Positions 31,856-41,855 of a stretch of 64,000 nt of DNA are shown piece after piece. Source of the DNA: Novosphingobium olei (GTDB lineage Bacteria > Pseudomonadota > Alphaproteobacteria > Sphingomonadales > Sphingomonadaceae). A model generated the notes under the pieces. The model was not told the DNA's origin. It ran no database searches and saw nothing but the letters and a program-made list of their open reading frames with translations. Numbering within the stretch: position 1 is the stretch's first letter; each line of letters opens with the position of its first letter. The stretch lies in contig NZ_JABBGM010000009.1 of assembly GCF_012927405.1 (NCBI RefSeq), positions 62,001 through 126,000 on the forward strand. Direction: 5' to 3'. The translations under genes were made by a program, and so were the position numbers.

Positions 31856-34738
31856 ATGCGTATTGCCCCCATCTCCGTCTCGCTCCTCGCCCTGTCGCTT
31901 ACCGCCTGTGCCGCCGCGCCCTCCGCGCCGCCGCAGGCGGCAGCCGTACCCGCGCCCGCTGCTGCACCCGCGCCACAACCCGCCCCGCTGGCCGATCTCG
32001 TTTCCGCGGTGAAGCTGCCTTACGACCGCTTCACCCTCGCCAACGGGCTCACCGTCCTGGTCCATACGGACCGCAAGGCGCCCGTCGTCGGCGTGGCGGT
32101 TTGGTACGGTGTCGGTTCCAAGCACGAACCGCAGGGCAAGACCGGCTTTGCCCACTTGTTCGAACACCTGATGTTCTATGGCACCCAGCACGTGCCCGGC
32201 GATTTCTTCCAGCCGTTGAGCCAGGCCGGCGCCACCGACATGAACGGCACCACCTGGTTCGATCGCACCAACTATTACGAAACCGTGCCCACGCCGGCAC
32301 TTGATCGCGCGCTGATGATGGAAAGCGATCGCATGGGCTACCTGCTCCAGGCGATGACGCAGAAGCGCGTCGATGCCCAGCGTGCCGTCGTCCAGAACGA
32401 AAAGCGCCAGCGCGACAACGATCCCTACGGCCTCGTCGATTACGAGATGCTCGAAACGCTCTATCCCGCCGGGCACCCCTATCGCCATTCCACGATCGGC
32501 TCGATGGCCGATCTCGACGCTGCCTCGCTCGCCGACGTGAAGGGCTGGTTTGCCGATCACTATGCGCCGAACAACGCCGTGCTGGTGCTGTCGGGCGACA
32601 TCGACCTCGCCACCGCAAAGGCCAAGGCCGACAAGTGGTTCGGCCCGATCCCGGCCGGGCCGAAGGTGCGCGCCGTCGATGCCCCGGTGCCGACGCTGCC
32701 TGCACCGGTCACGCGCACTATCCATGATCAGGTCGCCACCACGCGCATCTACCGCATGTGGGCGATTCCCGGGTATGACCAGCCCGATTACCTGCCGCTG
32801 CAGGTTGCGGGCGTGATCCTCGGCGGCCTGTCCAGCTCGCGGCTCGACGATGCGCTGGTGCGCGAAAAGCAGCTCGCCGTGGCGGTCAGCGCGGGCGCGC
32901 AGATCTTCGCGCAGGGCGGCCAGTTCTCCATCCAGGCAGACGTCAAGCCCGGTGGAGACGCCGCCGCCACCGCCGCCGCGCTCGATGCCGAACTGGCGCG
33001 GCTTGCCAGCGAAGGTCCCACGGCCGACGAGATGACGCGCGCGCTCACCGTCATCGCCAGCGGGCAGATCCGTGCGCTCGAATCGGTCGGCGGCGAAGGC
33101 GGCAAGTCGCAGGCGCTCGCCGAAGGGCTGCTCTATTCCAACGACCCGGCCTATATCGAAGCCGAATTGAAGCGCGCCGCCGCGCTCACCCCGGCCGACG
33201 TGCGCGATGCCATGCGCCGCTGGCTGACGCGGCCGGCCTTCGCGCTGACCGTCGCGCCGGGCGCTCGCGAAGGCGGCGGCGAACAGCGCGGCGGCGATGG
33301 CCTGCCGCCGCTGCCCAAGGCCGCCCGCAAGAGCGAGCCTGCACCCAGGATCGCCGCCTTTGCCGACCCGTCCGATCGCACCAGGCTGCCCCCTGCCGGC
33401 GCGGTCGATGCGCTGGCGTTCCCCGCGCTCGAACGCACCACCCTGTCGAACGGGATGCAGGTGATCTTCGCCCGCCGCGCCGCCGTGCCCGCTGTCTCGG
33501 TCCGGGTCAGCTTCGATGCGGGTTATGCCGCCGATGCGGTCGAAGCGCTCGGCACCGGCGCGCTGCTGCTGCAGGTGATGGACGAAGGCACCACCACCCG
33601 TTCCTCGACCGAACTTGCCCGCCAGCGCGAACGGCTGGGCGCGCAGATCGCCGCCTCGGCCAGCGCGGATGCCACCTCGTTCCAGCTCGATGCAATGGCT
33701 GCCAATCTCGCGCCTTCGCTCGATCTGCTGGCCGATTACATCCGCCGCCCGGCGCTCGCCCCTGCGGAGCTGGAACGCGTCCGCGCCCAGCAGCTGGCGG
33801 CCATCGCCGCCGAACGCAGCAACCCGCAGGCGCTTGCCACCCGCGTGCTCTATCCCGCGATCTACGGGGCTGACCATCCCTATGGCCGCGCCCCTTCCGG
33901 CCTTGGTGACAGCGCCGTGGTCGGCAAGCTCACGCGCGACGATCTCGCCGCCTTCCACCGCAAGTGGTTCCGCCCCGATCGCGCGCGGATCTACGTCGTC
34001 GGCGATACCACGCTGGCCGAAGTCACCCGCCTGCTCGAAGCGAGCTTCGGCAACTGGGCCGCGCCCGCCGATCCCGCGCCTGCCAAGGCGTTTCCGGCAA
34101 TGCTGCCCGCCGCGCGCCCGCGCATCCTGCTGATCGATCGCCCCGGCATGCCGCAGGCGACGATCGTGGCGGGCGAACCCATCGCGCTTACCGGCAAGGA
34201 CGATGCCGTCCCGCTGGAAACCGCCAACGACGTCATCGGCGGCGATTTTCTCTCGCGCCTCAATACCGATCTGCGCGAAACCAAGGGCTGGTCCTACGGC
34301 GTGTACAGCGTGCTCAACGAACGGCTGGACCGCCGCGCCTTCCTGCTCGTCGCCCCGGTTCAGGCGGACAAGGCCGGCCCGGCGCTGGCGGCCATGCGCA
34401 GCGATCTTGCCGATTACCTGCAGAAACGCGGCACCACTCCGGCCGAGCTTGACCTTGCGAGCGCCAGCAATGCGCGCAAGCTGCCCGGCATGCTCGAAAC
34501 CAGCCCCGCGCTGCTCGATGCGATGGCCAAGATCGTCTCGCTCGGCCGCCCGGACGATTTCTACGCCCGTCTGCCCGAACGCTACCGCACGTTGACCGCC
34601 GCCGATCTCGACGCGGCGATCCGGGGCAAGGTCGATCCCGCCGCGCTCACCTGGGTCGTGGTCGGCGATGCCAGGTCGATCCGCCCGCAGCTTGCCGGGC
34701 TCGGCCTGCCGATCGAGGATTTCAAGCTGCCGGAATGA
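31856..34738 (+). CDS. M16-family zinc metallopeptidase lipoprotein
   Basis: 960-residue two-repeat insulinase-type peptidase. Lipobox LTAC at residues 15-18 marks a lipoprotein, followed by an Ala/Pro-rich linker (20-47). The first repeat has the inverted zinc motif HLFEH at 100-104 with the third ligand Glu in VVQNEKRQ near 182. The second repeat (from about 530, FPALERTTLSNGMQVIFARR) lacks the HxxEH, as is usual for the inactive half. It probably sits on the periplasmic face of the outer membrane and degrades peptides. Three other in-frame Met codons lie upstream, but only 31856 gives a signal peptide. Its 3' end overlaps the convergent secreted-protein gene by 17 bases. Confidence 0.92.
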   Translation: MRIAPISVSLLALSLTACAAAPSAPPQAAAVPAPAAAPAPQPAPLADLVSAVKLPYDRFTLANGLTVLVHTDRKAPVVGVAVWYGVGSKHEPQGKTGFAHLFEHLMFYGTQHVPGDFFQPLSQAGATDMNGTTWFDRTNYYETVPTPALDRALMMESDRMGYLLQAMTQKRVDAQRAVVQNEKRQRDNDPYGLVDYEMLETLYPAGHPYRHSTIGSMADLDAASLADVKGWFADHYAPNNAVLVLSGDIDLATAKAKADKWFGPIPAGPKVRAVDAPVPTLPAPVTRTIHDQVATTRIYRMWAIPGYDQPDYLPLQVAGVILGGLSSSRLDDALVREKQLAVAVSAGAQIFAQGGQFSIQADVKPGGDAAATAAALDAELARLASEGPTADEMTRALTVIASGQIRALESVGGEGGKSQALAEGLLYSNDPAYIEAELKRAAALTPADVRDAMRRWLTRPAFALTVAPGAREGGGEQRGGDGLPPLPKAARKSEPAPRIAAFADPSDRTRLPPAGAVDALAFPALERTTLSNGMQVIFARRAAVPAVSVRVSFDAGYAADAVEALGTGALLLQVMDEGTTTRSSTELARQRERLGAQIAASASADATSFQLDAMAANLAPSLDLLADYIRRPALAPAELERVRAQQLAAIAAERSNPQALATRVLYPAIYGADHPYGRAPSGLGDSAVVGKLTRDDLAAFHRKWFRPDRARIYVVGDTTLAEVTRLLEASFGNWAAPADPAPAKAFPAMLPAARPRILLIDRPGMPQATIVAGEPIALTGKDDAVPLETANDVIGGDFLSRLNTDLRETKGWSYGVYSVLNERLDRRAFLLVAPVQADKAGPALAAMRSDLADYLQKRGTTPAELDLASASNARKLPGMLETSPALLDAMAKIVSLGRPDDFYARLPERYRTLTAADLDAAIRGKVDPAALTWVVVGDARSIRPQLAGLGLPIEDFKLPE

Positions 34739-35321
34739 TCCGGTCGAACAGCAGGTCCAGCGCGCGGCCGGTGATCTCGCCGGCCGTCATCGGCGCATGA
34801 CGGTCGATCCCGAACGCGATCTCCACCGGCATCGCCGGGCCAGCGCCGCCGCGCCGCCAGCGAAAGGCATAGCGCGCCTCGCCCGATAGCGCGCCATGGT
34901 CGCCGCCCATGCCGAAGGCGCCCCAATTGCGCGCGCAGAGCTTCACCGAAACGTCCGTCAGGTGGATCTCGATCTCGCCCCGCCCCCGCAGCCGGGCCTC
35001 GCCCGCGCGCGCCAGCGCCGCCCTGACCGTTGCCTCCAGCGCCTGATCTCTGCCAACCAGATCCACCACCCGCACCGCGCCATTGGGCAAACATAACATC
35101 CCCGCCGCCCGTGCCCCGGCTTTCGCGCTGCGCGGTAGATCGACCAGCAACGAGACATGCGCCAGCGGGGGCAGCGTGGGCGCAACGCTGGTGGAAGGCA
35201 CGGCGGCCACGGCCGAGGGAACGGGCCTCGGCCGATGCGCCACCGGCTTGGCCTCTGCTGCCCCGGCTATGCAGATCGCTGCCATTGCGCCGACCAGCAC
35301 CAACCGTTCCCGCTTGCCCAT
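34722..35321 (-). CDS. uncharacterised secreted protein
   Basis: 199 residues with a signal peptide (LVLVGAMAAICIAGAAEAKP, cleavage likely near residue 25) and a Pro/Val-rich linker to about 60. The mature domain has two Cys (AAGMLCLPNG, SVKLCARNWG) that could form a disulfide, and a C-terminal Arg-rich strand pair. No family recognised. ATG 35321 was chosen because it starts the signal peptide; the frame is open to 35405. It is convergent with and overlaps the M16 gene. Confidence 0.65.
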   Translation of the reverse strand: MGKRERLVLVGAMAAICIAGAAEAKPVAHRPRPVPSAVAAVPSTSVAPTLPPLAHVSLLVDLPRSAKAGARAAGMLCLPNGAVRVVDLVGRDQALEATVRAALARAGEARLRGRGEIEIHLTDVSVKLCARNWGAFGMGGDHGALSGEARYAFRWRRGGAGPAMPVEIAFGIDRHAPMTAGEITGRALDLLFDRIIPAA

Positions 35322-35464
35322 TGCCGGTCCCCCATCCCGAGCGGGGATGGCACCACCACCGCGCCCGAAGCGCAACGGGCTGAATTCTCCCGGGTGTCGA
35401 AACACTTCGAAAACGGCGGCAACTCAACCCACGTGTGGGGACAGCGCCGCCGTTCGGCGGACCG

Positions 35465-36412
35465 CTACAGCTTCGGCTTCTGCCGGCTGACCAGCGTCGG
35501 GCTTTCGACTTCCAGCCCGGTGCGCTCGTCCACCACCACGTCGCGGTGATAGCTCAGCACGCCGGGTACCGGGGGCAGGCGCGAGATAAAGATGGCGTAG
35601 TAGTTGTTGATCTTGGGGCTGGCGTGGAACTCCGCCTGAACCGAAGGCCAGTCCTTCAGCGACGCGGGCAGGCCGGTCTGCAGATTTCCGGCGGCAAATT
35701 GCGGATAGGGTTCCTTGCCCTCGGCCACGCGCTTGTCGTTCGCAGCCTTCAGATCCAGCCGCGCCACGTCCATTTCGGCAGACCACTGCGGCAATACCTG
35801 CAAGGCGTTGCCAAGATCGGTAACCACGCCGGGCTTCACCTCGAAGCGCACTGTGCCCATGCACATGCAGGTGCCCGACACAGGGATGCCGTTGCCGCCC
35901 ATCACGTTGCCATACCAGACATAAGTGCCCGGGCGGACCTTCTCGAGATAGGTGAAGGTCGCGCCCTTGGAATAGATGAACATTGGCCCGAACGTTGCCA
36001 CGTCGTGCAATTCGATCGGGGCATGTTCGAATGTCTCCAGCGTCGGTTCTACCGGCTGGGCGGGCGGCGTTGCCTTGGTCTGCCTGGCGATCTCGACGTC
36101 GGCCTTCCACGTTGCCAGCGCGCTTTCGTACCGCTTGTGCTCCTTGGCGAAGGCCTTTTGCCGATCGGCCTCCCACTCGGCACGCACGGCATCGTCGGGC
36201 ACGCGCAGGAACATGCCGAACTGCCGGGCGGGACCCGAAACCAGGATGTAACCGGCCGTGGGGTCAAGCTTCTCCTTGCCCGCCAGCACGGCACGCTCGT
36301 CGATCGCGGCGGCGGGGCCGGTGAATGGGCCGCTCTTGTCACCGGCGGCAAGGGCGCTTGGCGCTTGCGCCAGCGCGCAAAGGGCGACGGCGGTCGTCAT
36401 CAAGTGGCGCAT
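35465..36412 (-). CDS. uncharacterised secreted protein with CxC motif
   Basis: 315 residues. A signal peptide (TTAVALCALAQAPSALAAG) ends near residue 23. A charged helical segment (about 75-115, EWEADRQKAFAKEHKRYESAL) precedes a beta-rich domain with PGTYVWYGNVMGGNG and SGTCMCMGTVRFEVKPG; the Cys-x-Cys could bind a metal or form a redox pair. The C-terminus (YAIFISRLPPVPGVLSYHRD) is beta-like. No family recognised. It starts 2 bases after the stop of the next secreted-protein gene upstream, so the two are co-transcribed. Confidence 0.7.
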   Translation of the reverse strand: MRHLMTTAVALCALAQAPSALAAGDKSGPFTGPAAAIDERAVLAGKEKLDPTAGYILVSGPARQFGMFLRVPDDAVRAEWEADRQKAFAKEHKRYESALATWKADVEIARQTKATPPAQPVEPTLETFEHAPIELHDVATFGPMFIYSKGATFTYLEKVRPGTYVWYGNVMGGNGIPVSGTCMCMGTVRFEVKPGVVTDLGNALQVLPQWSAEMDVARLDLKAANDKRVAEGKEPYPQFAAGNLQTGLPASLKDWPSVQAEFHASPKINNYYAIFISRLPPVPGVLSYHRDVVVDERTGLEVESPTLVSRQKPKL

Positions 36413-36414
36413 CT

Positions 36415-37008
36415 TCACAGCCCCAGCTCCTTGGTCTTGGGTGCGGGGCCGGACGCGACCAGCGCCTGCAGCGCCAGCGCATCGTTGCGCACGCCCTCCT
36501 TCTTGCGGCCGTTGCCTTCCTCGAAGTTGAATTCCGACCACAGGTCGTGGCTAAGGCCGAAGCGCTGGTAGTCCTTGAAGTGCATGCAGTTGCGCAAGTT
36601 GGCGCGGCGTTGCGCGCGGCGCGCGGCCGAACCGAAAATCGCGTCGACCATGGCGCTGCCGATCGCCCCTCCGATGGCCCCCGCCATGCCGTACTGCATC
36701 ACAGCGTTGTTCATCACGCCTTCGTTGCCGCCCAGATAGATGCTGCTGCCGCTGGCCAGCGCGTCGCATTCCTTGATATCGGCATAAGCTTGCGCGAACG
36801 TCGTGTTCGCGCGGTGGAAATAGAAGTACTTGTCGTAATCGCCTTCATCCACCGGTGTCGGCGTGAATTCCAGCTTGGGCATCGTCAGCCCCTCGGGCGA
36901 AGGGATCGCCAGCGGCTCGGCCGCACCTGCGCTTTCGCTCGTCGCCAGCGTGACCGTTCCCAGCGCACACGCCACCAGCAGCGCCCGCGCGACTTTCCAT
37001 CGATGCAT
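36415..37008 (-). CDS. uncharacterised secreted protein with glycine-zipper segment
   Basis: 197 residues with a signal peptide (ALLVACALGTVTLATSESAGAA) cut near residue 30. The middle holds a glycine-zipper-like hydrophobic stretch (AGAIGGAIGSAMVDAIFG, about 107-125) that could insert into or line a membrane. Flanking Cys residues (IKECDAL, LRNCMHF) may pair. No named family recognised. It is the promoter-proximal gene of a two-gene operon whose 346-base upstream region carries inverted repeats. Confidence 0.68.
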   Translation of the reverse strand: MHRWKVARALLVACALGTVTLATSESAGAAEPLAIPSPEGLTMPKLEFTPTPVDEGDYDKYFYFHRANTTFAQAYADIKECDALASGSSIYLGGNEGVMNNAVMQYGMAGAIGGAIGSAMVDAIFGSAARRAQRRANLRNCMHFKDYQRFGLSHDLWSEFNFEEGNGRKKEGVRNDALALQALVASGPAPKTKELGL

Positions 37009-37354
37009 AGAATTGCCCCCGCAACTTCCCGACGCGCGGTGAAGCACATCGCGAATCCGCTCGCAATCGGGATTATGCAGATGGACCATTGTCGAGGTAT
37101 TGTGCACGCAAGATGTGTGCACAACCGGGCAGCACACTCCGAAACTTTCCTACAAGGCCTGCCTCGCCTAGGGTCCGGCCGATGGCACCCTTTGCAAAAA
37201 TCGAACAGAACCAGCGCGCTGGCTTGTTCTGCACGTCGCGCAGGCGGCGCCGGCGCGGCGTGGTGCCGCACCGGACGAGTTTTGCTTTAGAAGTCTGTCA
37301 ACTTCGTCAACTTGGCCGATTTAGAAGAGCCCATTCGGGCCCTCCCGAAGTGCC
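37009..37354. other. 346-base intergenic region with two inverted repeats
   Basis: No gene seen here. It contains a perfect 8-base inverted repeat TTGTGCAC/GTGCACAA (37100-37124) and an imperfect palindrome centred on CCAGCGCGCTGG (37211-37222) with outer arms GAACA/TGTTC (37203-37229). A short hairpin TTCGGG/CCCGAA at 37334-37349 follows the gatB stop and may help to end gatB transcription. Short direct repeats GTCAACTT occur near 37301. Confidence 0.7.
37100..37124. repeat. 8-base perfect inverted repeat, candidate operator
   Basis: TTGTGCAC and GTGCACAA separated by 9 bases, centred about 104 bases before the start of the secreted-protein operon at 37008. The half-site size and spacing suit a dimeric regulator; no regulator can be named. 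Confidence 0.4.
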
Positions 37355-38842
37355 TCAGCCGAGCTTCGCCTTCAGCACCTGGTTGACCGCCTGCGGGTTG
37401 CCCTTGCCCTGCATCGCCTTCATCGTCTGGCCGACGAAGAAGCCGAACAGCGCCTCCTTGCCGCCCTTGTACTGCTCCACCTTGTCGGCATTCGCGGCCA
37501 GCACGGCATCGACTGCGGCCTCGATCGCGCCGGTGTCGGTGGTCTGCTTGTTGCTGTCGATCTCGGCGGCAAGATCGATGTCGCTGGTCAGGTGGCGTTC
37601 GAAGATTTCCTTGGCCTTGCTGCCGGAAATCGTGCCCGCTTCGGTCGCCACCACGATCGCGGTGTTCGCCTCGATCGAATTCTTGGGGCTGTCGGTCGGG
37701 ATGTTCTGGGCGTTGAGGATGCCCGGCCGTTCGGACAGCAGCCAGTTGGCAACGCGCTTGGCAACGTCGGCTTCGCCCTTGCCCGCAGCCTTGGCGACCG
37801 AGGCCAGCAGCGCCTCGAACTGGCGCGCGGTCTCGACGTCGGCGGTCAATGCCGCGGCGTTGTAGGGTGACAGGCCCAGCCCGGCTTCATAGCGCTGGCG
37901 CTTGGCGTCGGGCAGTTCGGGCAGGCTGGCGCGGCATTCTTCCAGGAACGCATCGTCCAGCACCAGCGGCAGCAGGTCAGGATCGGGGAAGTAGCGGTAA
38001 TCGTGCGCATCTTCCTTGCTGCGCATCGAACGCGTCTCGTTCCGGTCGGGATCGTAGAGGCGGGTTTCCTGCACCACTGTCCCGCCATCCTCGATCAGTG
38101 CGACCTGGCGCTTGGCCTCCTGTTCGACCACCGCCATCACGAAGCGGACCGAATTGACGTTCTTGGTTTCGGTCCGGGTGCCGAACTCGGCACCGGGCTT
38201 GCGCACCGACACGTTGACGTCGGCGCGCATCGAGCCCTGGTCCATGTTGCCGTCGCACGATCCGACATAGCGCAGGATCTGGCGCAGCTTGGCAAGGTAC
38301 GCGCCCGCTTCGGCCGGGCTGCGCATGTCGGGGCGGCTGACGATCTCCATCAGCGCCACGCCCGACCGGTTGAGATCGACGTAGGACATCGTCGGATGCT
38401 GGTCGTGCATCAGCTTGCCCGCATCCTGTTCGACGTGGATGCGCTCGATGCCGATGGTCTTGGTCGAGGTCGGGTCCTTCTCATCGAGTTGGATCTCCAG
38501 CGCGCCTTCGCCCACCAGCGGATGGTAGAGCTGGCTGATCTGGTAGCCCTGCGGCAGGTCCGCATAGAAGTAGTTCTTGCGGTCGAAGCGCGACCACTTG
38601 TTGATCTGCGCGTCGATCGCCATGCCGGTGCGCACCGCCTGGCGGATGCACTCGCGGTTGGGCACGGGCAGCATGCCCGGCATCGCCGCGTCGACCAGGC
38701 TCACTTGCGCATTGGGCTCGGCCCCGAACGCGGTCGCCGCGCCCGAAAAGAGCTTGGCGTTGGAAGTGACCTGCGCATGGACTTCGAGGCCGATCACGAC
38801 CTCCCATTCACCGGTGGCGCCCTGGATACGATATTCGCTCAT
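37355..38842 (-). CDS. gatB: Asp-tRNA(Asn)/Glu-tRNA(Gln) amidotransferase subunit B
   Basis: 495-residue GatB, which binds misacylated Glu-tRNA(Gln) and catalyses kinase and transamidase chemistry with ammonia from GatA. It has the N-terminal [10 protein letters not shown], metal-site region [22 protein letters not shown] and the C-terminal YqeY-like helical tail ending [14 protein letters not shown]. It is on the same strand as gatC-gatA but separated from gatA by the fkbM-type gene. Length is normal. Confidence 0.96.
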   Translation of the reverse strand: MSEYRIQGATGEWEVVIGLEVHAQVTSNAKLFSGAATAFGAEPNAQVSLVDAAMPGMLPVPNRECIRQAVRTGMAIDAQINKWSRFDRKNYFYADLPQGYQISQLYHPLVGEGALEIQLDEKDPTSTKTIGIERIHVEQDAGKLMHDQHPTMSYVDLNRSGVALMEIVSRPDMRSPAEAGAYLAKLRQILRYVGSCDGNMDQGSMRADVNVSVRKPGAEFGTRTETKNVNSVRFVMAVVEQEAKRQVALIEDGGTVVQETRLYDPDRNETRSMRSKEDAHDYRYFPDPDLLPLVLDDAFLEECRASLPELPDAKRQRYEAGLGLSPYNAAALTADVETARQFEALLASVAKAAGKGEADVAKRVANWLLSERPGILNAQNIPTDSPKNSIEANTAIVVATEAGTISGSKAKEIFERHLTSDIDLAAEIDSNKQTTDTGAIEAAVDAVLAANADKVEQYKGGKEALFGFFVGQTMKAMQGKGNPQAVNQVLKAKLG

Positions 38843-38900
38843 GGCTAGCCCGATAGGGCCCCGCGCGCCCGCTGAAAAGGGGCAAGTCGCAACGCGGCGT

Positions 38901-39809
38901 TCAGGGGCGCAGGTAGAACAGGCTGTGGCCCTGGACGATCATCTCCATGCCCCGGTCGGCCATCGCGCGCTGCAGGTGGCGCGAGCTGCGTCTGCCGGGG
39001 AACAGCCAGTCGTGCGGTTCGACCATGATGATCTCGAACTGGTCGATCCAGCCGGTGTCGCGGGCGAAGAGGTCTTCCTCGAAGCCTTCGATATCGATCT
39101 TGCAGACGAAGGGTTCGCCGTCCTGCACCGCTTCCAGCGCCTGCCGCACGGTGATGATCGGCACCCCGCTGGCGGCGCGGGTGGTGCGCACGCCCCAGGC
39201 GAAGCCATCGCCATCGTTGAGCAGCGCGGCGTGACCGGGCACGCTGCCGATGGCGGCTTCCAGCACGTGGGCGTTGGGCGTGCCGATCAGGTTGCGGCGC
39301 GCCATCGCCGCGTTGCCGGGATCGGGCTCGACCGCCACGAACGCGGCGCGCGGCCACAGCTCGGCCAGCGCGACGGTCGCCGCACCGATGTTGGCGCCGC
39401 AATCGAGCACGACCGGGCGACGACCGGCGGCAAGGATCGTGCGGTAGCGGCGCTCGAGCCGGGCGGCGAGGTGGGGGTGGCGGTCGAGGGCATAGGCGCC
39501 TTCGCCGAACACTTCGCGCAGGACCGAAAGGTCGCTTTCGTGGCGGCGGATCTCGAAGCGCCCGTGCCCGCGGATCTGCACCGCGTGCTGCGGCGTGCCG
39601 GACAGGCGGGCGAGGTGGCGCAGCAGGACCGCCGGTCCCAGCTGCCGGGCATCCTTGAGGTTGAGCGCAACCGATGCGCAGAGCCGGCGCCACAGCCTGA
39701 CCAAGCGCCCCGGCTCTGCTCCAGCGACATGGCTGGCGCGGATCGGAGGCGGCAATCCCGCGACCGGCTGGTCAAAGGCCGGCCGGTCGATCCATTCGTG
39801 CGCAACCAT
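38901..39809 (-). CDS. FkbM-family methyltransferase between gatA and gatB
   Basis: About 302 residues. SAM motif [21 protein letters not shown] near residue 138, post-[14 protein letters not shown], and the FkbM hallmark [13 protein letters not shown] with the conserved IDxEG are present. Such enzymes O-methylate sugars or other small groups; substrate unknown. The start is ATG 39809, with an alternative GTG 39815. It lies between gatA and gatB in the same direction, with 98 bases upstream that are unusually AT-rich (39836-39910), hinting at its own promoter. There is no metabolic link to tRNA amidation. Confidence 0.85.
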   Translation of the reverse strand: MVAHEWIDRPAFDQPVAGLPPPIRASHVAGAEPGRLVRLWRRLCASVALNLKDARQLGPAVLLRHLARLSGTPQHAVQIRGHGRFEIRRHESDLSVLREVFGEGAYALDRHPHLAARLERRYRTILAAGRRPVVLDCGANIGAATVALAELWPRAAFVAVEPDPGNAAMARRNLIGTPNAHVLEAAIGSVPGHAALLNDGDGFAWGVRTTRAASGVPIITVRQALEAVQDGEPFVCKIDIEGFEEDLFARDTGWIDQFEIIMVEPHDWLFPGRRSSRHLQRAMADRGMEMIVQGHSLFYLRP

Positions 39810-39835
39810 GGTCACCCCATCTACGAGTTGGGGCG

Positions 39836-39910
39836 AAATATATATATCTTAAGTTATTATTCCAGACGTATCGGTTGATTAGCTCTTTCAAATCCGGGGA
39901 TTTTTTATCA
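39836..39910. other. AT-rich spacer between gatA and the fkbM-type gene
   Basis: This stretch contains TATATATAT, TTATTATT and TTTTTT runs in an otherwise very GC-rich window. It may hold a promoter for the fkbM-type gene, or mark an insertion junction. Confidence 0.4.
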
Positions 39911-41392
39911 CCACCAGCGGGTAGGCCGAGCAGTGAATGCCGCGCGCTGCTCGATCGCGAGGCCCGCGTTGAGCACGCCCTGTTCGTCGAAAGCCTTGCC
40001 GATGACCTGCAGGCCAAGCGGCAGGCCATTGCGATCGAGCCCGGCGGGGACCGACATGGCGGGCAGTCCGGCGAGGCTGGCGGGCACCGAGAACACGTCG
40101 TTGAGGTACATCGCCAGCGGATCGTCGCTGTTTTCGCCGAGCGCGAAGGCGGCGGTCGGCGCGGTCGGCGCAAGGATCACGTCCACCTGTTCGAACGCCT
40201 GCGAGAAATCGCGGGCGATCAGTGTGCGCACCTTCTGCGCCTGGGTGTAGTAGGCATCGTAGAAGCCGGCCGAGAGCACGTAGGTGCCGATCAGGATGCG
40301 GCGCTTGACCTCGTCACCGAAGCCGGCGGCGCGGGTGGCGGCGTACATGTCCTGAAGACCGGCGCCCTGCGGCAGATCGCGCAGGCCATAGCGCACGCCA
40401 TCATAGCGGGCGAGGTTGGACGACGCTTCGGCAGGCGCGATGATGTAGTAGGTGGGCAGCGCGTACTTGGTGTGCGGCAGCGAGATGTCGATGACCTCGG
40501 CGCCGGCATCCTTGAGCCAGGCGATGCCTTCGTCCCACACGCGAGCGACGTCGGCGTCCATGCCATCGAGGCGGTATTCGCGCGGAATGCCCACCTTCTT
40601 GCCGCGCAGGTCCGACGAGAGCGCGGCGCTCCAGTCGGGCACGGGCAGGTCGAGGCTGGTCGAATCCTTGGGATCGAACCCGGCCATGGCTTCGAGCATG
40701 ATCGCGCAGTCTGTCACGTCGCGCGCCATCGGCCCCGCCTGATCGAGCGAGGAAGCGAAAGCGACCACGCCCCAGCGCGAGCAGCGGCCGTAAGTGGGCT
40801 TGATGCCCGAAATGCCGGTGAAGGCGGCGGGCTGGCGGATCGAGCCGCCGGTATCGGTGCCAGTGGCGGCAGGCGCGAGGCGCGCGGCGACCGCGGCCGA
40901 GGACCCGCCCGACGAGCCGCCGGGTGCGAGCGGAGCGGTGTCGTTCGGGCGACGCCACGGCGACACGACGTTGCCGAAGGCGCTGGTCTCGTTCGACGAG
41001 CCCATGGCGAACTGATCGAGGTTGAGCTTGCCGAGCATGCCGGCGCCCGCGTCCCACAGCTTCTGGCTGACGGTCGATTCGTATTCGGGCTTGAAGCCTT
41101 CGAGAATCTTCGACGCGGCGGTGGTCTGCACGCCCTGCGTGGCGAACAGATCCTTCATGCCGATCGGCACGCCGGCCATCTTGCCGAGCGGCTTGCCGGC
41201 GGCGCGGTCGGCATCGACCTTCGCGGCGGCGGCGAGCGCGACATCAGGCGTGGTGACGATGAAAGCGTTCAACGCGTCCTGCGCCTGCACCACGGCGGCG
41301 TTGAAGGCGGTCGCCACTTCGGTGGCGGTGAAGGTGCCGGCGGCGACGCCGTCGCGGATGGCGGCAACGCCGAGATCGGTCAGTTCGGTCAT
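39908..41392 (-). CDS. gatA: Asp-tRNA(Asn)/Glu-tRNA(Gln) amidotransferase subunit A
   Basis: 494-residue amidase subunit that releases ammonia from glutamine. The Ser-cisSer-Lys triad is present: Lys near residue 79 ([10 protein letters not shown]), cis-Ser in [13 protein letters not shown] near 157, and the nucleophilic Ser in [11 protein letters not shown] near 180. It starts 2 bases after the gatC stop. Full length for the family. Confidence 0.97.
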   Translation of the reverse strand: MTELTDLGVAAIRDGVAAGTFTATEVATAFNAAVVQAQDALNAFIVTTPDVALAAAAKVDADRAAGKPLGKMAGVPIGMKDLFATQGVQTTAASKILEGFKPEYESTVSQKLWDAGAGMLGKLNLDQFAMGSSNETSAFGNVVSPWRRPNDTAPLAPGGSSGGSSAAVAARLAPAATGTDTGGSIRQPAAFTGISGIKPTYGRCSRWGVVAFASSLDQAGPMARDVTDCAIMLEAMAGFDPKDSTSLDLPVPDWSAALSSDLRGKKVGIPREYRLDGMDADVARVWDEGIAWLKDAGAEVIDISLPHTKYALPTYYIIAPAEASSNLARYDGVRYGLRDLPQGAGLQDMYAATRAAGFGDEVKRRILIGTYVLSAGFYDAYYTQAQKVRTLIARDFSQAFEQVDVILAPTAPTAAFALGENSDDPLAMYLNDVFSVPASLAGLPAMSVPAGLDRNGLPLGLQVIGKAFDEQGVLNAGLAIEQRAAFTARPTRWW

Positions 41393-41394
41393 GA

Positions 41395-41697
41395 TTATTC
41401 GATCACCTTGGGCACGCCGAAGAAGCCGTGTTCGGCGGCGGGGGCATTGGCGAGCACCTTGTCGCGGATGTCGCCACCGGTCAGCGGGTCGGCGTTCACC
41501 ACGTCGTCGCGCAGGCGCAGCGTGTTGGGGATGACGGCGGTCATCGGTTCGACGCCGGTCACATCGACCTCGCCGAGTTGTTCGACCCAGGCGAGGATGC
41601 CGTTGAGTTCGGGCACCATCGCCTCGATCGCGGCTTCATCGACCTTGATGCGGGCCAGCGAGGCGATCTTCGCCACGGTCGCGGTGTCTACGGACAT
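41395..41697 (-). CDS. gatC: Asp-tRNA(Asn)/Glu-tRNA(Gln) amidotransferase subunit C
   Basis: 100-residue GatC that wraps around and stabilises GatA. It has the family start [16 protein letters not shown] and middle [26 protein letters not shown], and it ends in the usual [13 protein letters not shown] 41697 fits the family; a longer frame to 41745 is not supported. No Shine-Dalgarno is visible before it. Instead a 12-base palindrome GCTTTCGAAAGC (41706-41717) and T run sit directly upstream. Confidence 0.94.
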   Translation of the reverse strand: MSVDTATVAKIASLARIKVDEAAIEAMVPELNGILAWVEQLGEVDVTGVEPMTAVIPNTLRLRDDVVNADPLTGGDIRDKVLANAPAAEHGFFGVPKVIE

Positions 41698-41720
41698 GGA
41701 AAAAGCTTTCGAAAGCCGGA

Positions 41721-41758
41721 AAACGAGAACGCCGCGCGCTAGCACAGGCGCGCGGCGA
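41721..41758 (-). terminator. terminator between the FKBP gene and gatC
   Basis: Perfect 10-base arms CGCCGCGCGC/GCGCGCGGCG with an 8-base loop, followed on the minus strand by TTCTCGTTTT. It lies in the 158-base gap between the FKBP stop (41856) and the gatC start. Confidence 0.7.
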
Positions 41759-41855
41759 TCTTCAAGAAGCGGGCAACTTCAGCGAGCGGGCAAGAACCGC
41801 CTTTCGGGCCGTGGGCGGACGACGCCGAAGCACCGGCCCGCCATGCCCGGGGCGA

